64,000 bases of DNA from Lycorma delicatula (lineage: Eukaryota > Arthropoda > Insecta > Hemiptera > Fulgoridae). Where the stretch lies: positions 4,288,001 to 4,352,000 of the forward strand of contig NC_134464.1 in the NCBI RefSeq assembly GCF_047948215.1, in the 5' to 3' direction. Below the pieces are notes generated by a model that worked only from the letters and a program-made list of their open reading frames with translations, was not told the origin of the DNA and made no database searches. The position numbers were made by a program, and so were the translations under genes. Shown in pieces: positions 34,975 through 45,404 of the stretch; within the stretch, counting starts at the first letter, position 1, and each line of letters begins with the position of its first letter.

Positions 34975-35730
34975 CTGTGAAGAAGGCGATTACGATTTTA
35001 CTTCTCGCTCGATAAGCCTGGCGCGCGACTTCTTGATATTCTTGAGAACGATTTATTTCATTTTTCAGAGACGCTTGTGACTCTTGTCCAGTTGTCTACT
35101 TACATACACAGAAGTGTATTTAAATACTTAATTTTAGTTTGTAACACGCGTACGACCGTGTTTTGTCACGATGTGTTACGTTTAGAACGATGTACTGTTA
35201 GAGTCGGTGGGGAAAGCTTTCTATCGTTTAAAATCTTTTTAAAGATAAAAGGTTGTACACCGTAACCGGTACCCTTATTCCACATTCCTCGAACGAAATT
35301 TTTCTGCTTGCCCTTAGAAATGCAGTTAATTCGATCGAAATCATATTTAGGTTATTATATTTTTTGAGTCGTTTAATATAGATTTATACAAAACTTCTAT
35401 ACATCTGGCTTACTTTCAACCGTGTGCAAGTTAATATTAAGTTAGATCTATAAACTAATGTCGACTAATAAACTTTCTCAGGATGGATTATTTACAACAG
35501 CTCTGTTTATTGTATCGCCATTAACGTATCTGTACATATTGTAATTTGCAATACCTAACTAGAACCGGTTCTGACTAGCCGGTAACTTTGTATCGATTAC
35601 TGTAATGACATGTTTTTATAATTCTAGGCGTTACGTTGACGTTATGTAACATGTTGGGTAATTGTGTTCTGAATTTTAAAATGGGGTGAAAAAAATGTTT
35701 TTCTAGCGAAGTATACTTTCTTCAACGGCA
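34975..35730. other. non-coding stretch
   Basis: Nothing recognised on either strand. Confidence 0.4.
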
Positions 35731-35734
35731 TTAT

Positions 35735-35880
35735 CAGTGACGTTCTAAACCGTTTGTTCTCAAAGCGGGCGATAACCCCCCTTGTGGGCGCTGAAGGCCT
35801 TCAGGGGGGGCGGTAGTAGACCCACAGAAAACAGAAAATTGGGGGCGTACCTTTTGGTAGGAACGTTCCTAACCAAAAAG
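35735..35880. mobile_element. hAT-like transposon end (fragment)
   Basis: Starts CAGTGACGTTCTAAAC and contains TTCTCAAAGCGGGCGATAAC, CTTGTGGGCGCTGAAGG and CAGGGGGGGCGG. This GGGCG-rich pattern after CAGTG..TTCTCAAA resembles the ends of hAT elements of the ZBED5-related type. No transposase and no partner end were found, so the call rests on pattern recognition alone. Confidence 0.3.
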
Positions 35881-35889
35881 AGGAATTGG

Positions 35890-36705
35890 CTACATGTTAC
35901 CGAACGCGACGACTTCGGCTGTTTTTAGGTAAATTCGAGCCTGATATTAACAAATTCGTTAAAGCACCCTTCGCGTTAATGTAAGTGTAATTTTTCAATC
36001 GAAGGCTGTGTTTTAATTATTGTATTGTTATATCGAATAAGCTATCATTATTGATGTTATATAACTATGTAGATACAATTGTAATAGTTTGAAAGCAATT
36101 TTAATAATAATACTTCCAAATGCGATTAAATATGCGGTTTAATCGCTCTCGTTTAAAATGTAAGTTTCAACTCAGAAATAGGATATACCACGTTTTAAAA
36201 CAATAGTTGCAGTTGCTGTTTTTATAACAGCGCAACCTAAAAACAGCAATTGTTGTAATGAATCGATAAATAATGAAAACCTGTGATGTTTTGTCATTTC
36301 TTTCTTAGTGATGAATGTTCTTTGCCGCTTTTGTGTTGTTTTCAGTTTTTCTGATCTAGTTATTGATTTTTATATTTTTAAAGCGCTTAAGTAACACGTT
36401 TTCCATACTATTACGGTTAATTCTTTGTAGGTGACCGTAGAAGGCTTCTTTTTACGATTACATCAGATATTTTCTCCGCGTTCATGTACAGTTCATTATC
36501 GTTCTTCTTTTGTATTGTTCTTAGTCTTTGATGGGCTCTAAGACCTTTTCAAGTATTCTTCATTATTTTGTTTGCAGGTTATCGACAGAAGTTTCTTGTT
36601 GTAAACGTCACGTTTAACCGCATGTAGAACTTCCAGACGAATGACTCCAGCGTCAGCAATGAGTTTGCTTCATCTGATAATTACTATATATAATTAGATT
36701 TATTT
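35890..36705. other. non-coding stretch
   Basis: Nothing recognised. Confidence 0.4.
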
Positions 36706-36710
36706 TATAG

Positions 36711-36813
36711 CCATTAAACAAGAAACGGAGTCCTTGGACGCATTAGGAGCGGCCAAAGGAAAAGTAAAGACCTTCCAGAGTAGAATGGGGCGTGAAACAA
36801 CCTTACCTCACCG
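36711..36813 (+). CDS. exon-like open segment, unrecognised protein
   Basis: A 103-bp segment bounded by TTATTTTATAG (acceptor) and CACCG|GTATAA (donor). In the one open frame it encodes IKQETESLDALGAAKG, then KVKTFQSRMGRETTLPHR. GC content is clearly higher than in the flanks and the residue composition is protein-like. I do not recognise it. No partner exons could be joined: the next acceptor-like site tried, near 38760, leads to an immediate stop. Chance or an unknown transposon remain possible. Confidence 0.3.
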
Positions 36814-37636
36814 GTATAACTCTATTTCTTCTCTGCATTTATTATCTGGTTTTATGTTGTTGCATTAATCTTTGTCTACGTTTATGAAAAATTACAAACT
36901 TGTTTACAAAATTAAAGAACCGATCGTTTGATACGTAAATTGCGATCGGTGCGAGAGCAGGAGTAGCAGAATAAAATCATTTTAAAATAAAAATAGAGTT
37001 AATTTTCATAACGGAAAACGACTACAAAAAATAAGTATTTTAAATTTACAAAAGTACAATTTAAAAATCAAATAAATAATAATGCTATACGATCGGCCAT
37101 CATCTGACAGCCAATCGTTACCCAAAATCAACAGCAAATTAATAGATCGGTTCATCGACTAAACAATTAAAGCGATAAAAAATTTAACAAATAAGCAGAT
37201 GCGTGGTACACAACTGAACAGATTAATTTATTTGTCCCGGCTTGATTTATCTAAGGTGAAAAAGCCGCCGGGCAGATTTGCTTTCTCCGTGAATAATTCA
37301 GCCGGTCCCTCTGTAAATAGATTTGCGGGGCTGAGTGTATGTACATTTTGTTGAACGGTGTGATCTGATACATTAAAATCGGTGTTACGAAGAAAACGAA
37401 GGGATGTTACTCGCTTTTATGTACTAGTAATCCTCTTGTTTTTTTACGTTTATCGTTCTTGAAAACGGGTGTCGTTTTTTAAAGCGAATTGTAATCGATG
37501 TAGATTGCGTGCAACCGTAAGTTACGGGATGTGAATTCAACGTCAACTGCGCGTAAGATTTAACTTGTTAAGTTTAAATTTATTGTAAGTTTAGAAATAA
37601 CTGTAATTAATTCGTTTAACGCGTTTTGTACGTTAT

Positions 37637-37678
37637 ATTATATCTCTTCGCTTTAATAGTAAAGCGAAGAGATATAAT
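37637..37678. repeat. perfect 19-bp-stem hairpin
   Basis: ATTATATCTCTTCGCTTTA, four bases (ATAG), then its exact reverse complement. If transcribed it would form a very stable stem, but it is shorter than a typical microRNA precursor. Confidence 0.9.
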
Positions 37679-40600
37679 TAACAGAGATTAATAAAATTTA
37701 TTACTTTTTTATATTATACGGATGTGAACTTTGAATTTAATTATTACGTTACACAGCCTTTACATATACAGACTCATATTGCGGGCCGTTGCACTGCGGC
37801 AGTTGTTTACGTAGTTGTAACGCGTAGTTTGTCGATCGGGGAGGTCGTTCGGAGCTTCGGAATGAGTGTCGAAGGCGGTAACCGTTAAATATATACAGTG
37901 TTGCCGGATTGCTACTTAGGGTATCGTTCTACACTGTTGGCCATTTTTCTATCCTCCCACCGCTTAGGTTACAATTCAGCTAACAAGGTCGACTCGCTTT
38001 TGACCGAATGTTCAATAAGCTCTATCGTGTTTTTGTAATCTGCCTACATTTGATACCGAATAATTAAAGTTTGTGATTTATCGAGAAGTTAACGGAGTTA
38101 TTTATTAGCCGGTTTGTATTGCGATGGCATTTATCTTTCATAGTTTTTAATATTGAACAGTTTTACATATCAATACGACAGAAGAGAAAAACTTTCGATT
38201 CTTAAAACTTGTACGATATAAAATGGCGAATCGTAAGTTGATTTTTTATCGTGACGAATCCATTTGTTTATTTTGCGATCGTTAACGTACAACAGTTTTA
38301 AAGAAATTGCGATATTAATTATGTTTTGTAAATCGGCCTATTTATGTAATTATTCCTTATCTTGGTAATATTCCTCGTCTTAAGTCGTCAATTCATGTAC
38401 AAATAATTTACCTTATTACTTCGATGCTTTAACTTGCGAAGTAAAAAGAGATTTTAGTCGTATATGTGTATATTTATGTACGACTATCGCACGTTATTCA
38501 AGTTTTATTTTTTGTAGAAACCCGTAGATGGCACCGCTTAGGCGTGTGTTAATTTTATTTAACGTTTAATAATTGTAATCTGTTCCCTCATGATAAAACT
38601 ACGATTATACTATCTTGTTGACCTTGAGTAAATTAAAATTTCTTAAGACTTAAGATAGTTAGAAACTTAACAAATCTCGAATTTTAAAGGTAATGTTTTT
38701 GATAATTCTTACAGCGGCTCGTTTAACTTAATTTAATCTTTTTCTTTTCTTTTTTTTAGGAGTTGATGGCGGTTGATTGACCTGATTGTCAAGATTACAA
38801 CTCAAAAAGTCAGTTCTTATATTATTAAGTACTTACCGTATTTTCTTCTTTTTTTATATTCTTATCGACTTATTTTCGTTGCGCCTATTTAATATTATAT
38901 ATATAATATAATTAATAATATATATATAATTTTTTTTTTTTTAAGTATAAATTGATTTTAATTTCAAATAGTGAATCGTATTATAAATATTAAAACGATT
39001 TTTAAAATTTGTTTTAATATTTATATAAAAAAATGATTTTCAATAAACGTAATGAACGTACCGACTCCATTTGCGTTATTGGTTATATATAATGTGTTAC
39101 ATTATTAAAAAATAATAAATAAAAGTAACAAGAAAAGTGCTAGTGGTTGATCGATTCTCGTTTGCATGTTTTATTTAACTACTTTTTAATAAATGAAATA
39201 TATTATTTGTTACACGATCAATTCACGATTCTGTCTGTTGACTTGTGTTTTATCTCTCGCTTAATCCACATCACTCTCCCCTTCCATTCATTCCTTGCAT
39301 ATTGTTTCCGTTCCTTCTCGTCCCACCGTATTATTTTTTTAACCTTTTATCGATAACCTTCTCTTCTCCATCGATCTTTGCTAAAGAGCCTATAAGTTAA
39401 GATTAAAAAACATCGATAAGTATTATTGATCTGTTAATTATATATGTATTTATTTTTTCTTTTAATATGTAATACATTAGCCTTTTAAGTTATGAATTTT
39501 TTTTTAATCTCGTTACGTATTGTTTTTGTGAATAAATACAATACTAATGACACTCGCTTATAAATTGTCGAATAATTTTTTTAAATTTATTTTTAAGTAT
39601 ATTAGTTTTTTTATCGCTGTATTCCGATAATTTATTATAAATTTTAATTTTTTTAAATTCACGTACCGATAATTTAATTAAAATTTTGTGGCCGTTATGC
39701 ATTATTTCTTATTTTTAAACAGTCTGGTTTACGTAGAAATAAACAACAAGGGTACGGGAGTTGTAATCCTTGTGTAATAAATACAGGTGTTAACCTTATA
39801 AAAAAGCGGACCGCTTTTCAGTCGTAAACGTTCTTATCCGGCTTTTGTTTTCTGTAATTTTATCGGGTGTAAGTGGTCGGTAACACTGTCGCCGATTCGA
39901 GGGGAATTTGGAAATTACCTGCATATGTTACGGCTTGTTTGTCGATGCCGAGGACAGGTCGTCGAAAAAGGTTAAATATTTTAACGTAATCGTGTTCGAC
40001 GTTGCAGAAATAGCGTTTAAAATTACGGCGAGAAACTTTTTACGTTAACATTACACAAAAATATTGTGAAAGCAGCGGTAACGTTTTTGGAGATTATTCT
40101 TATCGCAGACCGTTCGAAATTTTTTAATCGGCTTCTCTATTGTATTTTTACCGATGTTTCATTTTAAGATTTTTGACGAATTGTAGAAATTTCTTTCGGT
40201 GTAATTTTTCAAAATAAAACTCGATTTCCTTTAACTTTTAACGGCACCGTTGGCGCGTTTAACAGGAGGTACAGCTTTATCCAAGTACCGGTAGTCTACG
40301 CCGATTTAATAAAATTCCCCCCGTGCAGAATAGATCTGTTTTTTTTTTTTGGTTACGTCTACAGTCTTAACGAAGTGTTAGAGCGGCGATGCGCTTGCGG
40401 TATCCGTCTCGAACCGTTTGTGAAATTGTTTCTGAAATAACGAGTACGTGTGGTAATTTGCCGAATCTCAGTTGATCGAAATTTAGTTTTCAGGAACTGC
40501 AGATGTTTGGGAAAAGGCGATATGTAAATAAAGGGTGGGTTTTATTTGGTTTAGTTCGAGATGTACTCGTTTTCTTCTTTTTATTAATATCAATTTTTGT

Positions 40601-40937
40601 AGGCTTTTTTAACGTACAGAGATTGAAATCACTGAATTTTTCGTTAAAATGAATGATCGTTACTTACTACTTCTGTTTGAACCCTTTGGAACGAAAAAAT
40701 AGGTGGCGGCAGATAACCGATAAGAATCGAATAATTTTTTGAAATTGAAATCAATGCTGTCTTCTTAGAGTTGTATTGTCCTACGGCATTAATGGAAATA
40801 GTTATTAGATGTTATAAATTAATCGAACCTGTTTTTTTTTTTACTAATTATATCTTTGTTTACTTATTAAATAGAAATGTAATTGTTTTACGTAATTTAT
40901 TTGTTTAATTACTTATATAGAATTTATTTTTAATTAT

Positions 40938-40966
40938 AATTCGTATAAAATATATTTATACGAATT
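40938..40966. repeat. perfect 12-bp-stem palindrome
   Basis: AATTCGTATAAA, loop ATATA, then TTTATACGAATT. No known role. Confidence 0.85.
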
Positions 40967-41203
40967 GCGTATTAAAATGTTCACCTTGGCTGCGTTATAG
41001 TTAGTCCCTGGCGTAGTCTAGCTGATCCGTCCGACAATAATAATGATTTGTCCCGTGAAGTAATGATTTCTTCCTTTATACGCATTGTATATATACTTTT
41101 TAATATAGTTATGCGTTGAAAATTAACCGGTTTCTAAAATTACTTCCTGAATAAGAAACAAAATTATAACTAAATTGTTAGACGGCTTCAATTTCTGAAT
41201 ATA

Positions 41204-41904
41204 CGAGGGCGGTCCAGAAAGTAACTTACGTTTGTGCCTAGCGTGGAGATGGGTGGGGATAGAGCCGCCATTTTGGCGTCAAAATGTTTCTACTCTGTAC
41301 GCATCAAGCTGTCGCAGCGTATGGACTGTGATTTTTCTACTTTGTTCGTTGTGAATTATTGAAATGTGCGCTTCAATAGAAAATCCCGCGAGTTGTGAGG
41401 TGCGTTCAGCGATTAGGCTTTTACTGGCAAAAACCCTCAAACCGATTAAAATTCATCGGCAACTTTGTAAGGTGTACGGAGATGGAATAACGAGTGAAGA
41501 TGAAGTGAGGCAGTAGTGCATTCAGTTTAAAAACGGCCGCACCAATGTTCATGATGAGGACGCAGTGGTCGGCCTAGCATTGTGACTGATGAAATGACGG
41601 TGAAAATCGGCGATAGAATTTGTTAAAATCGTCGCATTACGATTACGGAACTCTCGCTTCATTTCACGAAGTTTACTGCATGAAATCGTATCGAGGGAGC
41701 TTGGTTGTCACAAGTTTTGTACCAAAAATCTAAGGCGGCAGATTTCTACAGAGAAGGAATTGAAAAGCTTGTGCTTCGTTATGATAGCGACTATGTAGAA
41801 AAATAGTTTAAGATTGTCCCTTTCAGATCTATATAATAAAATTTCTTCTTTTTATTTGGTTGCTTTTTATTTCAAAACGTAAGTTACTTTCTGGACAGCC
41901 CTCG
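41204..41904 (+). mobile_element. mariner-like deletion derivative (MITE-like)
   Basis: A 701-bp element with ~30-bp terminal inverted repeats: CGAGGGCGGTCCAGAAAGTA at the left and, reversed, CGAGGGCTGTCCAGAAAGTA at the right, both continuing into ACTTACGTTT. TA dinucleotides flank both ends (41202-41203 and 41905-41906), the mariner target-site duplication. An intact element would be about 1.3 kb. The missing middle would have held the catalytic domain, so it could move only with another element's transposase. Confidence 0.9.
41364..41806 (+). pseudogene. mariner transposase, internally deleted
   Basis: From ATG 41364 the frame gives the N-terminal helix-turn-helix (CEVRSAIRLLLAKTLKPIKI, then LCKVYGDGITSEDEVRQ) to a stop at about 41515. 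It continues with QFKNGRTNVHDED, a damaged TDEMTVKI..I.. and ITITELS segment, and SYRGSLVVTSFVPK. It then jumps straight to the C-terminal AADFYREGIEKLVLRYD and DYVEK, ending at TAG 41804-41806. The DD34D catalytic region between these parts is deleted. Confidence 0.85.
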
Positions 41905-41949
41905 TAAATAACTGAAAAAATATTCTAGATAAAATAAATATGAACTATA

Positions 41950-42300
41950 AAATAAATTCAAGGTATTTTTAGAATTTCATTCGAGTATGGTATCGATCGA
42001 GTACTCGTTTGCTTGGTAACAAATGTTTGTCCGGTTTGACGCGAACTAAGTTCCATACCGTACCGCTTGAAAACGACAAATATTTGCTCGGCGAATGAAC
42101 ATTTAGTAAAAAAGGTTTATTTAAACCTCTCTGTATTTACCGATTAGTAAATTATCCTTTGCTCGGGGATCGGAGAACATCGCATGGATAGCGCCGCTCT
42201 TAACGAGTCTGATATTGGTGAATACTTTACGATTTGAATCTCTTTTAACTAAATTTCTAAACCGGAGTTTGCCGCCAGCTTTTTAGGATGATAACTCGTT
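41950..42300. other. non-coding stretch
   Basis: Nothing recognised. Confidence 0.4.
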
Positions 42301-42309
42301 AAGTATGTA

Positions 42310-42490
42310 CTGTAACGCATTAGCTTTTTTCCTTCATGTCGCCGCATAATCTTGAAGCTTGTAGCTTGTGCGCGAGATGGAAATTGAATTTTGTAGCGTA
42401 TGAAAAATGCCATCTGACCGGGATTCGAACCTGGAACCTCCGGATGAAAGGCCGAGACGCTACCGCTCGCGCCACGGAGGCCGGCGGCAG
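42310..42490 (-). repeat. tRNA-derived SINE family 2
   Basis: On the minus strand the head reads GGCCTCCGTGGCGCGAGCGG at 42486-42467, with an A-box (TGGCGCGAGCGG, 42474-42463) and a canonical B-box (GGTTCGAATCC, 42431-42421). It continues into a non-tRNA body (GCATTTTTCATACGCTACAA) to about 42310. The cloverleaf is imperfect and the sequence runs on past the acceptor position, so this is a SINE, not a tRNA gene. It differs from the SINE at 34678. Confidence 0.75.
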
Positions 42491-42599
42491 TATTTTTGGG
42501 CTGTGGAGAAAATGTTTTATTTAAATTGTCTTACTGTATCTGAGAAAACGGCACTACGGTGCAAACGGCGAAGTGCCGATGGCTGTCCGCTTTATTTAT

Positions 42600-42906
42600 T
42601 TATTTTTTTTGAGGCTTTTAGGGGCATCGACTACTTTGGTCATTAGCCCCATCCCACTTCAAAAAAAAAATAAAAAAAAGGTTCAATAATTCACATTCTC
42701 ATGAATAAAAAAACGTTCATAATTTTACATTCTTCTATAATTTCAAATCCAAAAATTACCGCCTAGACTTTCCTTTCGGCCATCCTTTCTTGCGTTTTTC
42801 CATTCTGCGAACGGCCTCAACCTCCGATGACAGTGTGTCTGAGGCCTCGGACATGGCATCGTCTTCTCTTTCCGATGCCAATGACGTTCGCCGGCTTACA
42901 TCAGGT
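42600..42906 (-). pseudogene. retroelement 3' end with truncated ORF
   Basis: On the minus strand an open segment (42906 to the TAA at 42758-42756) encodes a basic, Ser/Glu-rich tail ending VEAVRRMEKRKKGWPKGKSR. A ~100-bp untranslated part follows, then a stem GGGGCTAATGACC..GTCGATGCCCC (42650-42621) and an A-rich AAATAAATAAATA tail at about 42610-42590. The stem plus A-rich tail mark a non-LTR 3' end. The protein may be the end of an ORF1/gag-like product. The element is 5'-truncated. Confidence 0.5.
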
Positions 42907-42909
42907 GAT

Positions 42910-43680
42910 GAAAGCTTTATTTTTGTAGACGATTGTCGTTTATGACGTGTTCTTTAAAGATTTAAGTTGAACCTGAAACGGGTACTTATTTACTAGTTTT
43001 AGGTTTAATATAAATATCTCTTTTTTGGCCGAGAATTCACGTACAGACTCGTTCGTAGATTTGATGTTTGTTTGGCTAGGTGAAATTAATCGAGAAAACA
43101 GCAATTTAATTCAAATTTAATCTTAATAAATGAACTTCCTGATATTTAGGCGAAACGGTTTCGAATATCCTACAGATCGAAATAAAATAGAAATGTAATA
43201 CTTGTAATGAACGCTTCGAAGTTTTTGTTTTCACAACCGACCGTCAGAGCCGCGGCAGCGATGGACATAAACGGCAATTGTTATTTACCTGTCCAACCGT
43301 AATGTCATCTCCCGAGGAAAACACGGCAGCGCTTACGGGCGGTGCGGTATTTGTAACGGGTAGTTTAAATGAAAAAAAAGAAGAAAGAGTCTTGATATCG
43401 GAGCCGTACAGAAAACAGGGCCGGTGGGGAATGGACGTTTAGGTATGAAGAATTCGAAGGGAATACTGGCGAAGGTAAGCCTAAGCCTACCTTGTAACTT
43501 GCGTTCGTTTGTTTTTATTTAATTTTATTAAATTACCGTCCCTAATGACCGTAGCTCTTAATGGTCGCTCTTTCATAAGATTTACTGATGGATGAGCTCT
43601 TGTGAAATTCCTTCAATTTTTCTCAAAACTTTCAGTCTGAATCGAATAACCGTGAATATTCACCACCGTGTGAATATTAC
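42910..43680. other. non-coding stretch
   Basis: Nothing recognised; CpG-rich patches near 43230-43440. Confidence 0.4.
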
Positions 43681-43689
43681 CTCTCTCTG

Positions 43690-43867
43690 GTGTACGCGAC
43701 GAAGGTTGTCGACGTCGATTAACCGGAAGGAAGAATCGATGGAGTAATTAATGGAATAACTCCAGATATACTTGGTAATGTGCGGCGTTAAACTGAATAT
43801 CGTCCAGAAATTTTACGGGCGGCAAAAGATGCTCGTTTGGAAAATTTGTATGAAGTCGTAAAGTAAA
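43690..43867 (+). pseudogene. mariner/Tc-type transposase C-terminus
   Basis: The frame gives VYATKVVDVD, GRIDGVINGITPDILGNV, TEYRPEILRAAKDARLENLY, then a stop. The order (VY..., ..I...I.P..L.NVW...EYR..I..A..GAH.E) matches the C-terminal 55 residues of mariner-type transposases with the Trp lost to a stop. Upstream catalytic motifs are not seen. It differs from the element at 41204. Confidence 0.5.
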
Positions 43868-43869
43868 TC

Positions 43870-45085
43870 GTTTTAAATGCCCCGTTCATGAATAAAACAT
43901 ATACGTAAGTAAATCGCTTTATTTTTTTATTAACGCGTAAATAAACGCCGTGAATAATTTATTATCGCTCTGTACTATTAAAATGCTGATATATCGCTGT
44001 TATGCTGTTTATCGATTTGACCTTATACTTTAATCTATACTCTCATCGGTGCCGTTTGTACTTCAACCCTGCTTTAAATGCTTCATACTGTTTAAAAAAA
44101 ATTGAAGATCGTTTAATATATCCTTGTTTATGCTAAACGGTGTCGTCTTATATTAGGGATGAAATCGTTCTCGGCTTTTGTGTGGTGCTTCGATTTGCCC
44201 TTCGTTTAATATAATCTTAAAAAAAAAGAAGTTTAATAAAAGATTAAAACTAAAAAAATTCAAACAATCTTTTTCTTAACAGTACCCCCTATTTGACGTT
44301 TTTGACCTATAGTTCTGCCGAAGCGATACGTAACAGGAGTTAGCTGTATTTACTAAAGTGTTTTAACAGACTGTGAATGAACTTCTCGTATTAATAATAA
44401 TGTATGTATTTATTACGCCGGTGTTTAAAATATTGCTTATAACGATACGGCTCGGTTACCGATTTCTTTTAACTAGAATGTTTTTTACGATTTGTGTTTT
44501 GCAATCATCTCGTACATTAGTTCGGTCAAACGGGCTTTATACTTGATTATCTTAATTTGTGTTCGACGTAATCTTTCCGCGATTTTATCTTTTATATCGA
44601 TTAATAACGGTACTTCCTTCCCGTTGTAGCGAGTATTACGGATAAGTATCGATGATATAGAAGGTCGGTAACAATGTATTTCAAAATTAATTCGCTTACA
44701 TCCGTCACGTGCTAGCATTTATATACGCGCGGGCTAGCATCGTTACAAGTACATAATTGAATATAAATTCTATCCGTACTAGGATATAAATTCGTTTCGC
44801 CGACTTTAAAATCATCGTATCGTATTTTAATACTTATCGCGTATGAATTTTATGATGTCATTTATTTTATATAACCGTTTCGATTAAATTTATCTTACTG
44901 CGGAAATAAAATTTAATTATTTATGTACGCCGGTTTATAATAATATATGATTTAACATACACAAATGGTACTCGTGTACGGAAAAGAAAAAAAATCTATA
45001 TTTACAAAACGTATACCGCTTTAATATTTTTTTTATCGTTAACAATAATGTTATCAAAAAGCAAATAAAAAAGGAGCCGGAACGA
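43870..45085. other. non-coding stretch
   Basis: Nothing recognised. The minus-strand frame at 44485-44718 has no familiar motif. Confidence 0.4.
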
Positions 45086-45089
45086 AAAC

Positions 45090-45400
45090 AAACACTCTTA
45101 TTGCTTGCTTCTCTGTCTGGTACGCGGCGTAGTTACAACACAGACAAACGTTTGCTGCTAGCTGAAGCTCCCTTCAAGACGACTCACACTCTGCTACCTT
45201 TTCGCTGCTGCTGCGCGTTGGCCGCCTTTCATCGGAGTGGGGCGATTATTGAACAAACGTTGTTGCCGGTTTTATTCCTAAACGTACATGTTAACCGCAA
45301 TTGTTTTGTAACGACGGCAGCACCAGTCGACTCGAGATTTTTAACTCGGGGATTTCAGAGAGCTTTGACTGTGTGTCGTACGCTTACTTCATAGCTATGT
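45090..45400. promoter_or_regulatory. GC-elevated block, candidate promoter, 5' UTR or enhancer
   Basis: About 300 bp near 50% GC within ~30% GC surroundings, with repeated AAACGTTTG / AACGTTGTT words and GCTGCTGCTGCG. A 97-codon frame through it lacks an ATG start and resembles no family. The block looks unique in this window. A regulatory role is inference from composition only. Confidence 0.2.
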
Positions 45401-45404
45401 TTCG

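Larger units (their letters stand above)
36830..41200. other. CpG-rich, AT-rich non-coding stretch
   Basis: No gene was recognised apart from the hairpins listed separately. A GC-elevated patch at about 37780-37990 (GGGCCGTTGCACTGCGGCAG, AGTGTTGCCGGATTGC) may be regulatory or repeat-derived. The minus strand at 39240-39370 is rich in Lys/Arg/Glu codons, like LINE C-termini, but lacks a diagnostic motif. Confidence 0.35.

Noticed and set aside
42407..42490. Possible tRNA gene on the minus strand
   Set aside because: Good A- and B-boxes, but the cloverleaf is imperfect and the sequence continues into a SINE body.
45101..45394. 97-codon plus-strand frame
   Set aside because: No ATG start and no recognisable domain; openness is explained by the higher GC.
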